From contig NC_066610.1 of NCBI RefSeq assembly GCF_905475345.1, positions 23,501 through 87,500 of the forward strand: 64,000 nucleotides of DNA, read 5' to 3'. The notes beneath the pieces were generated by a model. The model was not told the origin of the DNA. It worked only from the letters and a program-made list of their open reading frames with translations, and did not search any database. Source of the stretch: Vespula vulgaris (Eukaryota > Arthropoda > Insecta > Hymenoptera > Vespidae). The position numbers and the translations under genes were made by a program. Positions 1-14,289 of the stretch are shown here, piece after piece (within the stretch, counting starts at the first letter, position 1; every line of letters starts with the position of its first letter).

Positions 1-1480
1 TTTAGCAAAGAAGAAACGAAACTGTTTCGATTACGATCTAAAAGAACCGACGTTTTGTCGAGATCTCAAACGTTGAGAAAATGTAAAGAAAAAAAGAAAA
101 CAAAAGATTTTAATTCTTTGCAATCGTCACAATGGCTTTTTCCTTCAATAAAATCTAAACAAATTAACTCGAGACGATTATTGCACAAACCAAAGAATTG
201 ACAACTAACTAAAAAAAAAGAAAAAAAAAATAAAACAATGGTATCACCGTACTATTATAGACCCATCCATCTTGCTCGCTCGAAGGTCGCAGACGGACTG
301 TTCGTCCAAGCACAATCTACTTCCGACGAAAACTACGTATAAAAGGGGTTGAAATTGATTGGTTGAATAATTCATGCGACTAACGACAAAAAAAAAAAGA
401 AAATACGAGACAATTTTTCAGTACGTTTTGATCGGTATCAAAGGTACGGACCAAAAAAAACAGAAAAAATAGTAAGTTCTTACCTACTGCTAACTCGATC
501 AACGGTTTTTTACGTTAATATATCCCTTTTCTCCAAGTAGAATATGCCTTGCATTCTCTTCTTTTTTCGGACGTTATACCCCAGAAAGTTTTTACGTACC
601 GTCCTCATGAATATTTCTCGTGTAAAAAAGGGAAACGACGACACTCACATTTTCTACGGAATAGAAAGAAAAAAAACGAAAGTAAAAGGGTATCCAAGTT
701 GTTAAGAAGTTGAATTCTATCTCTCCACGAGTCTCCTTGTTGTCAGTTCTCTTCTAACCAGTCGTTATGAAGTATACAAAAAGTGCGGTAAACATCGATG
801 CCATTAGAATGGAATTATTGAAGATCGTTGAGGTTGTCACTGAAAATAACAAAAATTGATGCTAAATTCGATTATCGTATAAAGTTAAGCACAAATATTT
901 TCATACGACAAAAATCATTACTTACGTACACAGCAGACTTACTGAAGTGAGGAACTACCAGATGAATAATATTTTATTATGACAAAGAAACTATCCGAAA
1001 ATTGTTATACTACGCAAGAGATTGATTACGGTAAATGTATATAATCGATTAATTGAGTGTTTATATGTTCTATTTCTTACGTTACAATCAGCACGTACAC
1101 ATGTATAATTTTATGTAATGTCAATAGTCACGTATTTACACTCTTAGCCGTCTATAATTTGCTAATTAATAACATATATGTAATATAAATTTGACGAAAT
1201 GTGTGTGTGTATTTGCGTGTGTGTATAATTAGAATATTACATATTATACTAAGCACAAACTATAATTTTTGTAATACCCATAATAATGTAAAAAACGTAT
1301 TGAGAGATATTCTAAAGAAATAAAAATTTCTTTTTTTTGATATTGAAATACGCATGCAGAATATAAATCTGCGAAGTACACGTGAGAATATATATATGTA
1401 TATATATATATATATATATGTACATATATACGTACACTTATCTTGTGCATTAATACATACGAATTTCAATTTTCTAGAAA
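1..1480. repeat. Segmental duplicate block A, copy 1
   Basis: Non-coding as far as I can see. The stretch with TTTTGTCGAGATCTCAAACG and CAATGGCTTTTTCCTTC aligns with 40,500-41,450 and, in part (CAATGGCTTTTCCTTTC, then GACTGTTCGTC-like text), with 32,930-33,600. The part from 1,250 (CATATTGAGAGATATTC-like) also aligns with 30,285-30,490. Confidence 0.7.
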
Positions 1481-1769
1481 ATATTTTATAAAAATGGCTG
1501 ATCTGTTGAGACTAGTACTTAAGAGATATACTGGAAGTATTAGCATAATATAATTATAGGTAACGTCAACAGTCACATATGCACATATATTCAGACTTAT
1601 TCGTAACCGTCTATAATTTATAAATTAATAACACATATTATATATATACATATAGTATGTATATATATATAAGGTTATGTATAAGGTTTTTTCGAAAATA
1701 TACTATAAGGATATAAATATAATAAGCTTGAATATGTTTACAAGTGCTATGAGTGCCGAAAAAATATGT

Positions 1770-2130
1770 TGAGAATTCATTAAAGAAAGAAACGGTATTA
1801 TCGACATCTACTAAACATCGATTTTTTTCTGAAAAAAAATGAAAATTGCATTCTACAGTAGGACAATGATCCGAAAAATCGGGACCTGAATCTATACTAT
1901 CTAGAAAGTGATATATGAATCATCAATCGACAGTAATGGCCATGGCAGTTGTCCGGTATTAATTTGTGTTGAAAAAATGTCTAGACGTATTGGAAGCAAA
2001 GATTTTGTGGAAAATGAGTATTCAAATCGTGAATCAATTAATGGAACAGGTTCGTTGAATTCTGGAGGTCCTCGTCACACGAATTATACTGTCACCCTGG
2101 TACAAAGTTTACCTCGGTAATGGTAGTCGA
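1770..2130 (+). pseudogene. Tc1-like transposase C-terminal fragment
   Basis: Broken frames across 1,850-2,115 give QDNDPKNRDLNLYYLESD-like text (the Asp of the DDE triad in the DNDPKH-type motif), WPW for the usual WPAQSP, NLC-KNV for NPIENVW, and SSHELYCHPGTKF for the LPQ-type C-terminus. Stops are frequent. The N-terminal part is not recognisable. It is paralogous to 30,720-31,360 and shares its flanks, so it was duplicated with the host DNA rather than inserted twice. Confidence 0.7.
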
Positions 2131-2256
2131 TTCCATTTCTGCGCGGAGCAAAAAAGTTGTACGTATGTATTTCTCAAACTTTCATTATTATAACTTTTCT
2201 TATAAATTAAAGTAGTTATTAGGATTATTTCACAATTAATTATTTAAAAGTTTCCT

Positions 2257-4300
2257 TTAAGTAACTGTCCGTAAGAACGAAAATTACGCCACTGTTGTAT
2301 TTACTATCTACGAAATCGATAAAAATATAATAGGTTTTATTCGTTTAAATGATCGAACATATTAAAGATTAAAATTGAAAGTAATAAATAAAAATTATCA
2401 ACGAAATATAATATTTCTTTGTAAAAATAAAACAAACAAAAAGTACAAATAGAAAAAAATATTAAACGAAAGAATCCGCATCTATAAATAACGTAGTTAA
2501 AATCTAAATAATCTAATAAATAAAAGCGATTAATGAAAAACGAATAAATATAGAAATTTCTAGAAAAAGATTATCGTGAGAAAATAGCGGAGGTTAAATG
2601 AAGGGAAAAAATTGAACAAAATACCGATTAAAACGTTAATAGCCTGAAAAATAAATTTGAGCAATTTTGTTTTGCAAGCAAAAAAAAAAAAGAAAAAGAG
2701 AGTAGAAGTATTTACGTTAAAAATTCATGTCGGTAGAAGTGCTAAAAAATGTTGTAACGCAAGATTTCTCACAAGTCAATAATAGTGCTTTTTTAGTTGG
2801 TTTATTTTTTTCTTGGGTTGTTTTTCTTACGCTTTTATTGTTTAGCCACCGTTTCAATTGTGGACAATAATCTTCATCCAAACTGGCGTATGGAAACTCA
2901 AAATAAATTATACCTATGTGGTATCGTCAAACGCACGATAGAAATTTTTCAATTTCAAACTTACCTTAGATATGAATAGAGCTGGATGTTTCGAAGAAAG
3001 TTATTGATTGGTGTCGTTTCAAATTGCTGTACAGGACTCATTTCTGACTTACGGAAACAATTACGCTTAAAAAATGTATCACTATGTTGTCTGATCAATA
3101 ACGATGTGCAAATTCTATCCCGCTGACTTTCGTTCTTATTCGACAATTAGAATAGAAATACTTTGATTAGATACCTTTCCGATTTCATGAAGGTGTCCTT
3201 GCACCGTCGACCGGCAATGTGTCAGCATATGTGACTGCAAATGTGTCAGCTCACACTGAAAATCTTAGATCCGATTCGAGAAGTGATTTTAAAACATCAT
3301 TATCGAATTCAACAGGTTATACATTTCGAATATTATCGAATCAAATCAATCTGACCATTTATTAAATTTGTTGAACCGACGTTGGCACTTATTGATCTTC
3401 CTTATCGAAAATAAAACTGCAAACGATAACGTACGTGTTCTTTCGATGATTGTTAGCCTTCCATTTTGTTTTATGATATTGACTTTTCTGATATAAACTT
3501 TTCTTTTTTTGTTCAAAATGAGGAATCCATGATCCAATTCATTAAATAGGACAAAAAATAATGCACGTTCACATGTCCGAGATTTAAATAGAATTGAAGA
3601 TGGATTATTTCCTAAAAAATCTTAAATGGTTATATAGTTATGGTTATTCTTATTATATACCTGCATATATTTGACTAAATATAACGAAATATTTTTTCTC
3701 TGTTCAATTTTTTTAATCTTGATGGAAATGAATGAAAATGTTTAATTGATTTATTTGAATGATCGAAACTATTACCCATTAGTATATTCAATAAGAAAAA
3801 TTTTTAATAATATAGAAGAATTAAAATCGTCGACCAAACAAAATTACGACAAATTTATAAGAAACTCTGTTATATTTATAATGAATTAATCTCTCCTCAT
3901 CGTTTTTACAATTATCAGCTATATACTCCACTTTCCAGATTTCGATCAAAAATTGTGACAACGAACAATACTTTAATCGTAACATTGAGATTTTTATCAC
4001 CGTCATTAACACCAACATGTTCTCCATTATGTTCGCCATAATGTAACGAATGTTATTAATTCAATCTATATTAATAACAATCGTTACATTAATTTATTTT
4101 ATCAGATCTTTTTATGAATTTTAACAGATCTAATAGTGCCAATATATTGAAAACACAGCCACAAATTGCAAACGATATGAATAAACTGTGGCGTATTTCC
4201 AATGGCCAAATTCCTGACACAACAAACAAGCAATCGTTTGTCGATTGTCATCGCTTCTACTGTATCAGAGAAATTTATTATTTGAAAAGAAAAGAAAAAA
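2257..4300 (-). pseudogene. Odorant receptor pseudogene (first, fifth and last exon remnants)
   Basis: Minus-strand relict parallel to the intact receptor at 35-38.6 kb. The first-exon remnant lies at about 4300-3800: AMTIDKRLL matches the intact AMKAITWSKRLL, and NIMENMLVLMT and KNDEERLI match NIMENMLMFMT and KTKEERLI. These pieces are split between two frames. A short exon-5 remnant lies around 2725-2790. The last exon is at 2307-2257 after an AG acceptor and still reads like the intact C-terminus with an internal stop (GCG TAA where the intact gene has GCG TAC). Exons 2-4 are missing. About 500 bp of unassigned sequence (2.79-3.31 kb) sits between the last exon and the first. Clearly non-functional. 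Confidence 0.8.
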
Positions 4301-4959
4301 GAAGAAAAGATAATAACAAGAATAAATGACATTTGATTCGGTCCTGTGTTGAATGCAGAACAAAAAAATAACGAGTAAACCGCTTTTATGGATAGTTTAT
4401 AAATTAGATTAAATTACGTAAAATAAATGGACATCATTCTTTATATAATTATCTAACTTCTTTGAAATTTAAAATAGAACGTCTTCATAATACATATAAG
4501 TATTATGTAAAATTTAAATGGAAACCATTCGGCCATTTCGTTAATTTAAAAAATTAATATATATAGGATCATATTGCCGTCGATTTGAAAACGTATGTTC
4601 GATAATCAATTTGAATTCGTCGACAGCTATTTCCGTAATAGTACTTATATCAACTAGAAGCCGTAAGTAAATTTACAAGACAATTATATCAAATTCCTAT
4701 TCAAAAAATCACGAAGAAATAAATAACATAAATATTATTACCAAATAAAAGACCAGTTTCTACATCATTAAACGTAAATACTTTTATATTATATTTACGA
4801 ACACGAAATCACATGAAATACATAACGCTCTATTAATAACAGTACCTAATAAAAGTTCGTTTAGAAAGAAAGAAAATATTCGAAAAATTACATCGATTTT
4901 ATTTAAATTGCACATTTTTACGAATAACTAATCAAAAATAACTATTTCGTAAGATATAA

Positions 4960-5406
4960 AATATATACAAGTACCCTATATATCTTCCTTACGTATATAG
5001 TAAATAATGAGTAATATACTAATTTATTACCCAGATATTTGGTAATTAATAATAGATACTAATAGTAAATATTACTAAATTACTAATATAATACTAATAT
5101 TACTAATAGTAATACTAATAGCAATAGTAATTATTATCATAGTTAAATAGTTAGTAATAAATACTAATAAAAATTATTGTTACTATAATATCCTCCTAAC
5201 TAATTTACAAACATTGACCGGAAATAAACAATTACCCGCCCATTAACGATAGGATAAAAATACCATTAAAATTCCAAGTAATAATTCAAAGTAAGGAAGA
5301 AATCTACACTGCCGATAATGTCGACTGATGGTAATGTAGAAACCTATGAATAAATATCAGACGGTAAAATTTAAATTGAAATTTAATAAATTAATATCTC
5401 AACAGA

Positions 5407-5463
<57 letters not shown>

Positions 5464-6620
5464 AAATCGTACACTCGTCCTTATTTACGCACATAATCTA
5501 CTCGTCAGATGCTACAGGTCTGCATAGCGTTTGAACTGTCTGTTTTGTTACATGCGATCTTACTTTCTCCCAAAATGAAGAAATTAAATTTTGTCCTTTA
5601 CTGTCGTAGTTTCTGATGCGAGTTTATAACAGTATAATTGATGTATAGATCGTCACTGTGTAGGTATGGTGGTTCTTGGAAAGATTGCTTCCGATCGAGA
5701 TCAATGACTCCGAAACAATTTACAAAAGATTAATCGATCGTAAATACTATCGACCATCCTCTTCCTTGTGGTGCAACATTTTGTTGTCGTACAACATTCC
5801 GGCTAAAACTAGAGACCTTCAGTTTCTTTTAACGCTTTCGAAGAAAAAAAGACGTGTCAGTTGAAATAATTTTCATCGAAGGTCTATTTTGCTCAATTTT
5901 TTAAAATTATTCTTAATCATTGACATCGCTTAATCATTTGATTTCTATCGACACTTAATGAATATAAAACGAATAGAGCAAATCGAGCAATTTTATTTTT
6001 TTCGATTTCTGGAATGCGATCACGAATGCAAAGAGTCATCGGGTGATGGTCAAACAGCGGTGCTGAGCCAGAAATAATGTGAGATTCGCTATCCAACGAA
6101 GTGGATATGACAGATTCCATAGAAGATACATCGTTCGAAGAGATCAATTTTATACTTTGAATTAAAACCGAACAATTGTATGTAAAAACATCCTATCTTC
6201 GGTTAAACGGGAAGTTTAACGACTTTTGATTTGTCTTACAGTATATCCGATACTTTTATAATTAACTTAAATATTTTAATTATCTTTAAAAAATTATTAA
6301 ACAAGTATAAGCCTAACAAGTTGATAATTAACCAGATTGATTTCACGTGAAAAAATAAAATTTAGAAAAAAGTATTAATACTTTTGTATATAACGTTTAT
6401 CCATTTATAAAAATAATTGTCTTCTATTTATTACTTTGCTAATTACAACATAAAATCGAAAAATACACCAATCCTCACTCGTTGATTTTATCACCTTGAA
6501 GTGGATTTGCGCAACAAAATAAAATTGCTTAATCATACCTATATACGTTCCACATATCTCGATACATTCACACTTTTCTGAAATTTGCGGATTTGGAATT
6601 TTCTCTTGAAAGAACTTAAC
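4960..6620. repeat. Segmental duplicate block B, copy 1
   Basis: Aligns with 43,110-44,880. It starts with a patch of TAATAGTAATACTAATA-type imperfect repeats, then the (AT)n tract at 5,408-5,461, then single-copy text such as GCGATCTTACTTTCTC and CTGAGCCAGAAATAATGT. Short frames in it are not conserved between copies, so I call it intergenic. Confidence 0.65.
5408..5461. repeat. (AT)n microsatellite
   Basis: Uninterrupted AT dinucleotides, about 27 units. Confidence 0.95.
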
Positions 6621-7289
6621 ATTAATAATTAATACGCAATGATGTACAGATTTTATATGTGCAAGCATTTCGGCAGTCTTCGTTCATATTTATATATGCA
6701 CCATTGTCATATGAAGCATTCTTATTGGTCGCTTCATTACCCTGTGATTAGTCAACCGTTCAATAGTACATTCTCCGAGGACGCATATGTATACATGTAC
6801 TTCGGCATTTTACTAAGCTGCGATTACATATCGTGAAAAAGAGGTTACTATTTATATTCTGTGAAAAAATAATCTTGAATGATATTGTTTGATTTATGCT
6901 TTCATAAGGTTAATTATTAAATTGAAAACAATTTTCTTGACAAATTATCGAATAAACATATTTTCTCCTACATGTCGAATTTATGTCCATACGGTGTAAA
7001 GAAAGGTTATGTAGTGCAATTTGATAAAAAAAAATTAACCTTGATTTTTTTATCATTAAAATAGTATCTACAATTTTTATTTTACTTTTTCATCTTTCTA
7101 ATTTACTTGTTATTCTTCTTATTTATGATGTTAGTGCAATTTTTCTCTTTTTAATTTGGTTATGTTTTGATTCTTATTAATTATAATTTTTGACAATGAC
7201 AGGAGTTAAAGAAATATTTGAGAAAGTAATAAAATAAAGCAAATCGAAAGTAAAAAAATAAAGCTAAATACAGAACTTATCTTGTTATT

Positions 7290-9735
7290 TCAGATGTTGT
7301 CAGCAAAGTTAGGATTGAAATGCATTCAATACATCGGCCATATAAACTACTACTTCATCAAGTTTCTGAAAAATTGAGGTCTAAGATTAGTGAAATTTAA
7401 TAAAATGAATATTCAAATAAGATAGTACAAACGATAATGACAATGATATAATCATAGATTTGAGTATCCTCAATTCTGTATTTAATGATTATAATTTCCT
7501 GCTTGCAGTGAAGGGAGAAGGAACGACATTAAAGACGTTGCTACAAGAAATGTGTTCGTTTGTAGAGTTCAATAATTTCTTGTCGAAATTGTATAAGCCA
7601 CGAACAATGTTTCAAATTGGCTAACCACAAGGATAATGAAAAGAACGGAAACATGACTTCAACGGAGAAAAGAGAATCTGTCAGAGAGATCATGTTTTGA
7701 CGAAAAGACTATCAAGGGTTGTCTCCCAGACTGTATCATTGATCAACTATTAGAATATTATGGTTAAGTTATACGATACAACGAACATAACCTAAATGTT
7801 ATAAAAAGAGCCATTTGTACAACTTTCTTCCATATAGTATCGGTGGATGACAATTAACTTCAAAATTTTTCTTCAAGCAATTGCTGTAAATGTAAAATAA
7901 TTGGAGCAGAGCTTTATTTACAAGAATGTCTCGAGAAGAAGGTACAATGTAAATGAATCATTCAATAACGTCGTGTGAACAAGTGTACCAAAAAATGTAT
8001 TTGTGGAATCTCGTACATTGAAACTTCGTATATATGATGCCGTCGTCACATTTACTGCTGGTAATCCAAGCAGATAGAAAGAATTAGGAAGTAAAACGGC
8101 CATACTGGAAGGAACTGAACAAGGAGCAAGTTGACAAAGAAGAAATACAAACATAAATATTGTCTAACAAATCAAGATTTTTAATAAGATGAAAGAAAAT
8201 TCATTTGAGTAATACAGAAGAAGATGAACATTAAAGCAATGAATAGTTTTGACTGTTGTTTTTACTAAAAAGAAAATTTTTATTTAAATTATTTTTTATA
8301 TGCAATTTCTGAAAAGCTTTATTTTTTTAAACAAATCTGTTTTCTCAGGAACTATATAAGTACGTAAGACATATATAATAACTTATAATAAGACTCTTAA
8401 TTTTTTTATAGTTCATTTGTAACATTTTTTTGATATTAAGTTTCTAGAATTATAGAGATATAGTATAAAATAAACACAGAAGTATTGAGAAAGATGGAAT
8501 GTAAAGAAGAGAGAAGAAAGATTTTGTCTTAATTCTTAATATATGTAGTTCAATGAAAATAAAAGAATAAATATACAAAGTATATAAGTAACCCATGAAA
8601 GTTTCATTAAATTGAACGCAACAGTTCTTCAAAAAATAGATCATGAAGTTAGCGAATTTAACGTTAGTGAGATAGGTCTATAATTCTATTTCGTGCTACT
8701 ATTATTTTTTGCACAATTGCAACTTGAAAGTGCGTGTATATGTTATTCATAATTTCCAATGGTTATGAATAATGACAAATCAAAATTGTAATTATAATAA
8801 ATTACAGTGTTAGAATTGCATGTTTTTAGGTAGTTTTCTATAATAAACTTATTAAAATGACCGATGGAGCAAATCCAAAACATTATCTGGAAAGGTATTA
8901 TTTTATTAATTTAACTCGTACAATCTGATATTAAAAGTGAATTAAAAACCTTAATGTAGAAAGAAGAGAGGAAACAATAAGTACGATAGAGAATCACAAA
9001 ATGTCTCTACATTTATGTTCACAGATCAATTTGTAGAAGTAGAAACAATATTAGTTCCATTAAAAAAGAGTGAATAAGAAGTTTCTTTTCAATTTGAATA
9101 TTGACAATCTCACACTCATTCAGAAGTCTTCTTATGGTCAAATTATATTCATTATTATAATAATAGTTATATAATAATAATTATATAAATTATATTCATA
9201 ATCCAAACAACAGAATTTATTGGAAAATTATTGATCGAGAAATCATTGAGGACAGGCCATAGTATGAAACGCATTTATCTCTTAAGACATTCAAAAAAAA
9301 AAGAAGAACGCTTTAACGTAAAGAGATGATTGTAGATTTAGTGAGTCGTTTACTTGTGATCCCATTTTTATTCTCGTATTCTTATTTCATCCTGAATGAA
9401 CTTAGAGATTTTCTTATAATATATATTTCTTTGGTAGGCAGTTATAAAAGTACAACTCAAATTTACTATCATTAGTTTTATATGAAAGAATTTATAATAT
9501 TTGAAGTATAACGTTAGATCAGATATAAATCAGATAAGATATAGATATTCATAACATATATCTTGGCTCATTGAATTTAAAAAATATAAGGCATACTCAT
9601 TTCAAAACAGTTTTCTTTTTTTTTTTAACGACAATATTTCTGCCTAAATTTTCAGCTTGACGTGGTTTTATTTCACCAAGAATGACCATCTGATGTAGCC
9701 AAACTTTATAAAATGTCAAAACTAAAGGTGCGAAC
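7290..9735 (+). pseudogene. Decayed copy of the unrecognised spliced locus
   Basis: Parallel to 56,253-56,884 in its first half and to 21,889-22,657 in its second. An acceptor at 7293 precedes VRIEMHSIHRPYKLL. The next exon (from about 7508) aligns with the open exon at 56448 but has several stops and frameshifts; the DNA still aligns through the stretch that encodes DDNQF in the open copy. From about 8,930 to 9,310 it aligns with the exon at 21.9 kb with broken frames. At 9,655-9,733 it aligns with the exon at 22,582 but has a stop in place of Trp in HQEWPSD. No intact reading frame remains. Confidence 0.6.
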
Positions 9736-12700
9736 TTCGATTTTAATTTCGTACGTATTTATATGTCTATGCGTAATTTTCTTTTGAAACGAAACTTTAT
9801 AATGTTAACTTCACATTTTTAATTACGTTTTCGTTTTTCTAGTGTCTGAAAGAGAAATAGTAAGAGATATAGAGAGAGACACAAAGAGATACAGAGAGAG
9901 TGAGTGAGTGAGAGAGTAAGAGAGAGAGAAAGATATCGTTCTTCAGCATTGGAAGAGGGAGATATGTAGATATCGTAAGAAAGGAAGTGATATAGAGTAT
10001 TATTGTTTTTCTTGACCGTATGAAAGGAATAGGAAGGATGTACGAAACAGTTAGAGAGTGAGAGATAGAGCAGAGTATAGAGAGAAGCAGTAAATCAATA
10101 AATATTTTCATTAGTATTTGTAATAAAATATCAGTAAGTGGTATAAATGGTCAATATAAATTAAATAATCAAATATAATGTTGTCAGAATTTATTGTACA
10201 TGCTTATCTTTCTATATAAAATAATAATAAATTATTACATTTGCAATTATATTAATTAAAATTCTTATAGTTTTCTAATAATCGATTTAATACTGACCGG
10301 TTAATACTACGTATTGATAATTTATTATTAACTATGACCATTAATTTATTTAAAATAACGATTAAAAATGTTGAAAAATATTGACTTAATATTTAGAAAC
10401 TTTAGTTAAAATAGAAATAGAACTTCGCTTTTGCCATTCGATATCATGCGATACACACGAGCAGTTGTATTTTTTTATTTTTTATAAAATGAATGCACTT
10501 CTTATCTTTTAATTTAATCTAAACCTTTCGCTCTAGAAATATCGTATATTACGGTTAAATCGAAAAAGATATAATATCATGAATTCTTTTGATATGTGTA
10601 ACTAATAAGGTACTAACTCGACCAATCACTAATTCCATAAAAGCCTCTATATGTCTCTTATCTCTTTGTTTGTGTCCTTGAATATATGCGTAAATAGAGC
10701 AGTTGTTTCGTATAAAAACAATTTTGAAACGGACGATTGTTCAAAATCTCATTTAATCTTTCGCGACAACAAGAGATACATTATTTCAAGACTGTTAGAA
10801 TTCGTAGATGTTAGAGTTTAGTTGGTCGATAAATCGTTCAAACATGTTGGAACGTCGTACGTCGAGTTTGTGATGTGCCAAACGCTTCGTAGGACAGAGA
10901 GGGATGATGATATTGTAGGAGAGTACATCTGCGATTGAAATTCAATCGTTCGAAATTTTGAAATATAACATTCGTGCGTTATCAAAACTAGCTCGAAATG
11001 ATTTTGTGCGTAACAAAAAAAAAAATCTTTTGCGCCACGTGGAAATGACATATCACTCATTTTGAGCGTACACTCCAAATACCGAATAAATTTGAAACGT
11101 TCGAATCGATATCTTGTCTCTTATAAGGAATGAAATATGAGGATAAAGCAGAAATACGTCATCGATCTAGTTGATTGACGGATCGATCAAGTCGATTAAA
11201 AGATCACAGGCCTCAAGCAAGAAAAGATAATGAAGGAATAATTACGTAATTCCAAAGGTTTATAAAGTTGAAGTAATTAACCTGTGAAACCATGGGGAAT
11301 GGATTTTCAATAATCCTCCGAGAAGGAAGAAAGATAAAATGGGACTTTCCCGTTGAGAATTTATGAAAGATTGGACAGTATGGATAAAACGTATTAAAAA
11401 TGGCGGATGGATCAAATTATGCGAAGAATAATTTCTATTTATTAGAATTGAGAACAATCAATAATATTGTCAACAAGTGAAAGACAGGAGTCTTTCAGCG
11501 ATATCCTTTGTCCGTTTTAAGCCAATTTCAAGATTTTAATTTAACAATGCGCCGATTTATGGACGTAATTTCCAACTATTCGAATTTCCAACATCGAACG
11601 TATCAAGAGAAAGAAATGAACAAAACGCGTGTTCGAAATGAGAGAGATAACGAGTTATGATATGAGTTAAATGTTGACAAAACATTGATACCAGAAATTC
11701 TCTGATGCAAATTATTGTATCGAAAAAAAAATTCGTTTGTTTGAGAAAGAAATTCTCGGAAGAAAATTCGTGCTCTTGTAACAGAAGATTAGTTCCAATT
11801 GCTTCATTGATACGATGTTTGAATGGTTTTTGAACAGATGATGTTTACATCAAGGTATTCTTAAGGAATGAAGATATTTCTAATGATATCAAAATACCTT
11901 GGAATGATAAGAATTAACAGTCTCCTTTTCAATTAATTAGGGTAGATACAAAAGTTTATTTCATTCAATCAATCGCGACACAATATTATCCGCTAAAACT
12001 GACCTTTACGTCCATTACATTTAAGTTCATTACGTTTTATTTACAATTAGCTTAGCGATAAACTTATATAATATATTTTCTTATACATATGTACATCAAC
12101 GTAATTTTCTTTATTTTCGTCAGACAGCACCAGGATTAAATACAAGTAAATACGGAATTATAGCTAAAATTACGTCCAGATCATTATGTTTTATCGATTA
12201 ACAACGCAATATATACATATATATAGACATACAAAACATTTGTAGGGTTGATTCTAATATTTTTTAATAATTACGAATGTTTAAACGAAGGTACTCTCTA
12301 CATATAGAATGTACGTAGGGTTAATGGATGCACGTGCGCACGCATGTACATGTATGTATTAATATTGATGAATAACTGTAATGGGCCTATATCCGTATGT
12401 AATATACATGTAAATATTTAGCAAAAGTTAAAATTAATCCCTTGCATTCAGCGCCGGCTCGGACGTAAGCTTCGTTTGACATATTCGTATTTGCTTAAGA
12501 TGAATTAGTAAATGTTGAAGAATATATGCTTTTGCAAAACAATCAAAATATTATTTCTTATAATTTTCCGGGCAGTTTTGAAGGAATACTTTCACACCAT
12601 TTTCATCGATATCATCATTTATAAGATTTCTTCGGTTTCTGATCGCTCTGAGGGAACAAGCGAATGCGAAGGGTTAAAAAAAGATTAAAAAATAAATTAA

Positions 12701-13459
12701 AATGAAAAGAGAAAAAAAGAAAAAAAGAAAAATAGAATTGAAAAAGAAATCAAAACCTATAAAAGGGAGAAAACAAAAAAGATAAAAAAGAAATTAGAAT
12801 CGAAGGAAAGAATAGAATCTAAAAGGGGAAAATAAAATTATAAAAAGTTAAAATCAGCAAAAAGAAAGATAAAATAAAAATTAAAAGAAAGAGATTAAAG
12901 GAGAAAAAATAATAATACTATGAAAGAAAGAAAAAAAAACATACAAACAAGTACGTATCGGGAAATTGTACTGATCTACCCCATATTTATCCAAAATGAC
13001 ATCTGTGTATAATGCGCATAAATCTACGCGATGTCGGTGTTATAAGTGTAAACTGAAATTTTCGTCGATATATGGTTACTCTTTCAATTACTTACGACAT
13101 TTCAATATTTTTAATCTGCTACAGAATTTAATCTCAATTTCATCAACTTAGAAATCTTGATTAAAAGCGAGAATTAACCCGATACCTAAGGTTAATTCTT
13201 CAAGTAGTTTTACGACACATAAATATAGATTCGAATAAATTTATTAAAAGTCCGACTAAAATTTCGAGTACAATTTATTAAATTGTATATCGAAAAATAT
13301 CGAAATGTATTATTTTAATGTTTAATTAGATACAGTTAATCAAGTGTACGATAATCTTTAGGTAATAGAATGCTTCTATCAGTAATGTCATTCATTCGTT
13401 AAGCAAGATAGACACCTTCGACCATATTATTGCAATAATTCGAGTTAATTTTCATAAAA

Positions 13460-13985
13460 GAATGATATTAATCCATGGCATTACTAATCAAGATATTAAC
13501 TTAGGAGAAAAGGTCTTTTCGTATTTCAATGCAAAAGCAGATCATTTCCCGATTGTTGTTCCCGAAGCAGAGATTAGGATCAATAGTTTGGACGGTCGAC
13601 AACGGTTGATTCTCCTTCCATGGATCATGACCCTCTCCGTAGATTATTATACATAATGGGCCGTTTCATGAATGGGTCGGTTTCGTTACGATTTTTGGTA
13701 ACGATTCACAGATAGAAATACGATCCATTAAGTACTTCACTATTTGAACCTAGACATTGGATTTTTCTTACATCTAGCCTTCTTCAAATGATATCAAACT
13801 GTTTTATGATCGATAGTTAGTTCCTTGTCGACGTCACTTTGCATTATTAACATCATACGTTCCATATTGAAAACGTTTGATGTAGAAATGTGCGACTGCC
13901 ATTGATAACGCATCGATCACAAATTTTTGTAAGAGCTGGAACGGCATTATCTACCTTGTAATAAAATTTCCAAGTGTATCTTCTT
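13460..13985 (-). pseudogene. Mariner transposase fragment, left arm
   Basis: On the minus strand: IKRFQYGTYD at about 13,885-13,855, ELTIDHKTVL at about 13,835-13,795, LMDRISICESL at about 13,730-13,698, then MYNNLRRGS from about 13,650. These are the helix-turn-helix and linker motifs, in order, of a mariner transposase up to the region after the first catalytic Asp. Stops and frameshifts interrupt it and the catalytic C-terminal half is not visible. It mirrors the plus-strand fragment at 14.29-14.70 kb. Confidence 0.75.
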
Positions 13986-14289
13986 TATTCTCTCTCATTT
14001 TTAAGGCGTAATATCTTTCAAACAAATAAACGAATGTATTCATGATCTTGCCAGAAATACCCAATGAAAACTCGCCCTTCGAGAGTCTAGAAAGTAGAGT
14101 TGCTTTTACAGCTTTTATATATCTTTCTCCAATTGTTGGAGCATTTCTAGTAGTTATTCCCCTGATTCTTTATCGTCCAATATTATCATTCGTACCTTCT
14201 TGAGAAGCTTAGAATAATTCAATTGTGAATATATATTACACCATTGCCGTACAAGTGCTTGATTGTAAAGATTTTCGATATACTCACGG

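Noticed and set aside
4114..4329. 71-codon plus frame
   Set aside because: Antisense of the OR first-exon relict; no conservation in the 32.3 and 38.5 kb copies.
9839..10111. 90-codon minus frame rich in Leu/Ser
   Set aside because: Runs through GAGA-type simple repeat; the partner at 22.88 kb does not keep it.
13462..13656. 64-codon plus frame
   Set aside because: Antisense to the left mariner fragment.
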